A stretch of 64,000 bases of DNA from RGIG6919 sp045531905. GTDB lineage: Bacteria; Bacillota; Clostridia; Lachnospirales; Lachnospiraceae. The notes beneath the pieces were generated by a model. The model made no database searches and had not been told where the DNA came from. It saw only the letters and a list, made by a program, of their open reading frames with translations. The stretch is from NCBI GenBank assembly GCA_045531905.1, contig JAZSEY010000003.1:1-64000 (forward strand). Reading direction: 5' to 3'. Both the position numbers and the translations under genes were made by a program. Numbering within the stretch: position 1 is the stretch's first letter; every line of letters begins with the position of its first letter. Of this stretch, positions 60,639 through 64,000 are shown piece after piece.

Positions 60639-62441
60639 TTACTCCTCCGATGCTGTTTCCACGGATTTACAATCTAAATAAAGCTCATCCAATTGCTTTT
60701 GGTCTACCACATTTGGAGCATCTGACATAAGACAAGACGCATCCTTTACCTTAGGGAAGGCGATAACATCACGGATAGAATCCTCTTTAGCCATCAACAT
60801 AATCAAGCGGTCAAGACCAAATGCCAAACCTGCATGTGGTGGTACACCATACTTAAATGCTGTTAACAGGAATCCAAAACGCTCGTATGCATCTTCCATA
60901 GAGAAGCCCAATAACTCAAACATCTTCTCCTGAATATCATTCTGATGGATACGAACACTACCACCACCAAGCTCTGTACCGTTTAATACAATATCGTATG
61001 CTCTTGCACGCACTCTACCAGGATCACTGTCGATAAATTCTAAGTCCTCCTCCATTGGCATGGTAAATGGATGATGCATTGCCTGGAAACGATTCTCATC
61101 CTCATTCCACTCTAACAATGGGAACTCAGTTACCCATAAGAACTTATAATCATCCTTCTTAAGAAGACCTAACTGACCTGCAATCTCCACACGAAGTGCA
61201 CCAAGTACGTTAAATACAATCTTGTCTTTATCTGCTGCAAACAGTAATAAATCGCCAGGCTCACCGTCCATAGCCGCTACCAACGCGGCAAGTTCTTCTT
61301 CCTTCATAAACTTTGCAAATGAAGACTTGTATGTGCCATCTTCATTTACCGCAAGATAAGCAAGTCCCTTTGCACCATAGCCCTTCGCAAATTCTACTAA
61401 AGCATCAATCTTCTTACGAGGCATTGCACCCTGGCCCTTGGCATTGATACCACGAACGCTGCCACCATTTTCAATGGCACCCTTGAATACAACAAACTCA
61501 CAATCCTTAACAACCTCAGTTACATTCTGAAGTTCCATACCAAAACGAAGGTCTGGCTTATCAGAACCGAAACGCTCCATAGCCTCCTTATATGGCATGC
61601 GCTGAATTGGAAGCGCCACATCAACGCCTAATACTTCCTTAAATACCTTTGCAACCAGACGCTCATTGACATCCATAACATCATTCTCATCCACGAAAGA
61701 AAGCTCCATGTCAATCTGTGTAAATTCAGGCTGTCTATCTGCGCGTAAATCCTCATCACGGAAACATTTTGCAATCTGCACATATCTATCATAACCAGAG
61801 CACATTAATAATTGCTTAAAAATCTGTGGTGACTGTGGCAATGCATAGAAATTACCCGGATGCACACGGCTTGGTACCAAATAATCTCTGGCACCTTCTG
61901 GTGTTGACTTACAAAGCATTGGTGTTTCAATTTCTAAGAAGCCTTCCTCAGAAAGGAACTGACGGGTCAATGTGGTAACCTGACTTCTCATCATAAGATT
62001 TCTCTGGATATCCGGTCTTCTAAGATCCAAATAACGATATTTCAAACGAAGCTCTTCCTTCGTCTTAGAATTCTCCTCGATTGGGAATGGAGGTGTATCA
62101 GACTCAGAAAGAATACGAATCTGTTCAGCCACAACCTCAATCTCACCAGTAGCAAGATTCTTGTTCACGCCACCTTCACGTTCTACAACAGTTCCTACAA
62201 CTGCGATAACAAACTCGCTACGAAGCTTATATGCCTTCTCAAAACCTTCTGCACCAATTTTCTCTTCGTTAAATGCAATCTGCAACAAGCCAGTTCTATC
62301 TCTCAAATCTGCGAAAATCAAACCGCCTGTATTACGGGTCTTCTGCACCCACCCCATCACAGTTACAGTCTCACCTACATTTGCCTTAGAAAGAGTACCA
62401 CATCTATGTGTTCTCTTTAATCCCTTCATTGATTCAGCCAT
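60639..62441 (-). CDS. aspS: Aspartyl-tRNA synthetase
   Basis: This 600-aa class IIb synthetase has an N-terminal OB fold that reads the anticodon (about 1-110), the catalytic core with RYLDLRRPDIQRNLMMRS (motif 1), FRDEDLRADRQPEFTQID (motif 2) and GLAFGLDRLIMLMA (motif 3), and the bacterial GAD insertion domain (about 285-420). It follows hisS by 17 bases, a pairing common in Clostridia. AAGGAGGAAA precedes the ATG. Whether it also charges tRNA-Asn cannot be told here. Confidence 0.97.
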   Translation of the reverse strand: MAESMKGLKRTHRCGTLSKANVGETVTVMGWVQKTRNTGGLIFADLRDRTGLLQIAFNEEKIGAEGFEKAYKLRSEFVIAVVGTVVEREGGVNKNLATGEIEVVAEQIRILSESDTPPFPIEENSKTKEELRLKYRYLDLRRPDIQRNLMMRSQVTTLTRQFLSEEGFLEIETPMLCKSTPEGARDYLVPSRVHPGNFYALPQSPQIFKQLLMCSGYDRYVQIAKCFRDEDLRADRQPEFTQIDMELSFVDENDVMDVNERLVAKVFKEVLGVDVALPIQRMPYKEAMERFGSDKPDLRFGMELQNVTEVVKDCEFVVFKGAIENGGSVRGINAKGQGAMPRKKIDALVEFAKGYGAKGLAYLAVNEDGTYKSSFAKFMKEEELAALVAAMDGEPGDLLLFAADKDKIVFNVLGALRVEIAGQLGLLKKDDYKFLWVTEFPLLEWNEDENRFQAMHHPFTMPMEEDLEFIDSDPGRVRARAYDIVLNGTELGGGSVRIHQNDIQEKMFELLGFSMEDAYERFGFLLTAFKYGVPPHAGLAFGLDRLIMLMAKEDSIRDVIAFPKVKDASCLMSDAPNVVDQKQLDELYLDCKSVETASEE

Positions 62442-62458
62442 AATTTCCTCCTTCTATC

Positions 62459-63715
62459 TTACAGTCTGTCTGTAAAGAATTCCTGAATATCTGTATATCC
62501 TTCTGCCGTTAATTGCTCCTTCTGGAACTTCTTGTTCTTCTTCATAATCACAAGATTTACACGGGCACCATTTTTACGTTCTTCCTGAGCCATAGCGAGT
62601 ACCTTCAAAAGCTTGTTTGTTGGCATATTCTTTTCAATCATATATGCTTTTTTGTCGCCAGCTGCAGGCACCTGATACTCACGCTCTAAAAGCAACATTA
62701 CAATTCTCTCAAAACCGATTGAAAAACCACAAGCCGGTGTATCCTGTCCGGTAAACTTACCAATCATCTGGTCGTAACGTCCACCGCCACCGACAGAGCC
62801 ACCAAACTCATCCATGGAAATCTCAAAAATCGGACCTGTATAGTAAGACATACCTCTTACTAAAGTTGGGTCAAACAACATCTTAAAGTCTGCTGTCTTA
62901 GCACTTTCCACGCTGGAAATGATGGTTTCCAAATTCGAAGCCACATCCGCATCTAAGCAATCACCGAGCTTATCCTTCAAATAACGAATGCCTGCTACAT
63001 CACCGGTAACTTCTTTATAAAGTGCAAGATAAGTATCTATCTTAGACTGCTCATAACCTTCCTTTGCAAGTTCCTCAGCAACACCATCTAAACCAATCTT
63101 GTCCATCTTATCTAAAATGATGAATACAGTGTCATACTGGTCTTCTGCAAAGCCCGCGTAAGCCGCCATTGCCTTTAATAACTTTCTATCATTGATACGA
63201 ATGGTGAAATTCTTAAAATCAAGTTTTCCAAGTAAGGTTGTAGTTGCCAAAATCAACTCAATCTCAGCCAAAATAGAAGCCTCGCCCAAAATGTCGATAT
63301 CACACTGCATAAACTGACGATAACGACCTCTTTGTGGTCTGTCTGCTCTCCACACATTTCCCATCTGCAATGCTTTGAATGGACTAGGAAGCTCATTTGC
63401 ATTATTGGCATAATAACGGGACAATGGAAGTGTCAAATCATAGCGCAGACCACCGTCAACCAAATCAGCCTCACACTGTGCCTCTGCAAGTTTTAATTTC
63501 TCGCCTCGCTTCATAATCTTGAAAATCAATTTTTCATTTTCGCCACCCTGGTTAGAACTTAAATTCTCAATGTGCTCTACGCAAGGTGTCTCCATAGAAG
63601 TAAAACCAAAATTCTTGTAGGTATCCTTAATCATGCCAATCACATAATCTCGAATCTCCATCTCTCTAGGTAAAATATCCTTCATGCCGGTAACCGGCTT
63701 CTTCTTCATTGCCAT
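62459..63715 (-). CDS. hisS: Histidyl-tRNA synthetase
   Basis: This 418-aa class IIa synthetase has motif 1 near GMKDILPREMEIRDYV, motif 2 with WRADRPQRGRYRQFMQCD, the histidine-specific LVRGMSYYTGPIFE, and motif 3 in ACGFSIGFERIVMLL. A C-terminal anticodon-binding domain is present. The ATG at 63713-63715 (MAMKKKPVTG) has AGGAGGAAG 6 bases upstream; an in-frame TTG earlier lies inside that site. It heads the hisS-aspS-Ig protein transcript, unless the gene upstream is included. Confidence 0.96.
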   Translation of the reverse strand: MAMKKKPVTGMKDILPREMEIRDYVIGMIKDTYKNFGFTSMETPCVEHIENLSSNQGGENEKLIFKIMKRGEKLKLAEAQCEADLVDGGLRYDLTLPLSRYYANNANELPSPFKALQMGNVWRADRPQRGRYRQFMQCDIDILGEASILAEIELILATTTLLGKLDFKNFTIRINDRKLLKAMAAYAGFAEDQYDTVFIILDKMDKIGLDGVAEELAKEGYEQSKIDTYLALYKEVTGDVAGIRYLKDKLGDCLDADVASNLETIISSVESAKTADFKMLFDPTLVRGMSYYTGPIFEISMDEFGGSVGGGGRYDQMIGKFTGQDTPACGFSIGFERIVMLLLEREYQVPAAGDKKAYMIEKNMPTNKLLKVLAMAQEERKNGARVNLVIMKKNKKFQKEQLTAEGYTDIQEFFTDRL

Positions 63716-63749
63716 TTTCTTCCTCCTCAATGTCTCTATCTAAAAGCCG

Positions 63750-64000
63750 TTACGCCTGTGGCATAATCGCTTCCTTAATCCCATTTAATTCCTCTAAAAT
63801 GCCCTCGCTGTGAATTACATTCTGAAATGCAAGAAATACCTTCATGTCAAATTCCTTAAACTCATCAATCATCAACTCCGTGGCTTTCTCAAAGGAAAAT
63901 GCTTCTCTGTATGCTCTATCCGAAGACAACGCTGCGAACACATCACACACACGAATAATTCTCGCTCCCAATGGAATGTTATCTCGCATCAAATTGAATG
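63750..64000 (-). CDS. HD/HD-GYP-type phosphohydrolase, 3' part only
   Basis: The last 83 or so codons of a gene whose start lies outside the window; the frame stays open to the edge. IPLGARIIRVCDVFAALSSD followed by RAYREAFSFEKATELM is the C-terminal helix set of HD and HD-GYP domains, which follows the GxxIPxxARII metal-site region. Members hydrolyse cyclic di-GMP or other nucleotides. The His-Asp residues are outside the window, so the class cannot be fixed. It lies 34 bases before hisS. Confidence 0.75.
   Translation of the reverse strand, partial: FNLMRDNIPLGARIIRVCDVFAALSSDRAYREAFSFEKATELMIDEFKEFDMKVFLAFQNVIHSEGILEELNGIKEAIMPQA

Noticed and set aside
1..64000. tRNA or rRNA genes
   Set aside because: No cloverleaf-like GTTCGA-type segment or rRNA core sequence was noticed on either strand by eye; a tRNAscan run would settle this.

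Overview
The window reads as a chromosome segment of a low-GC Gram-positive anaerobe of the class Clostridia, most likely family Lachnospiraceae. The reasons are the Firmicutes-type RNA polymerase subunits and EF-Tu, near-universal AGGAGG ribosome binding sites, an L10 leader RNA, tandem DegV proteins, a C1-family protease in a housekeeping operon, and a DUF5716/DUF5717 operon of a kind I associate with this family. I cannot name the genus from sequence alone. No tRNA, rRNA, CRISPR array, phage or transposase gene was seen.

Region by region. 1-4.8 kb: the str operon on the minus strand (rpsL, rpsG, fusA, tuf), with a consensus promoter before rpsL and a second one before tuf. 4.8-8 kb: deoC, xth, nfo and a membrane TPR-like protein, joining deoxyribose salvage to two AP endonucleases. 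8-17.4 kb: rplJ-rplL and rpoB-rpoC, led by an L10 leader and split by a 486-bp fold-back element. 17.4-25.3 kb: a FliD-like orphan, a small helical protein, TrkA-TrkH potassium uptake, an SCP2 protein with a basic tail, a DUF368 lipid-carrier transporter and a Na/Pi cotransporter. 25.5-31.5 kb: an eight-gene envelope operon of small membrane proteins, a membrane-anchored XRE regulator, a HELGH lipoprotein and a secreted two-repeat protein. 31.6-38 kb: a two-receiver protein, two DegV proteins, PlsC and a large hybrid histidine kinase. 38-44.8 kb: an AEC permease, then rRNA methyltransferases, a phosphoesterase, RdgB, a C1 protease and a rhodanese. 44.8-55.5 kb: the second fold-back element, an Asn/Ser/Ala-rich peptide gene, a compact type I toxin-antitoxin locus, and an operon running DUF5717, DUF5716, TPR-like, coiled-coil membrane protein, valS. 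55.5-64 kb: a HisC/CobD-like aminotransferase, the third fold-back element, a large Ig-repeat surface protein, aspS, hisS and the 3' end of an HD-type gene.

Two things stand out. First, three copies of a 0.45-0.52 kb near-perfect palindrome (15764-16249, 44868-45335, 56698-57217) share an invariant core. Their arms differ between copies but keep complementarity by compensating changes, and their tips serve as terminators for neighbouring genes. In copy 3 the palindrome runs into the last codons of the adjacent gene. Second, 45.60-45.91 kb holds an unannotated 31-codon membrane toxin and a convergent antisense RNA. They carry two pairs of direct repeats and a shared terminator hairpin, the layout of the Fst/par type I toxin-antitoxin family. 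The DUF5717/DUF5716 operon and the 25.5-31.5 kb envelope operon are further candidates for undescribed systems.
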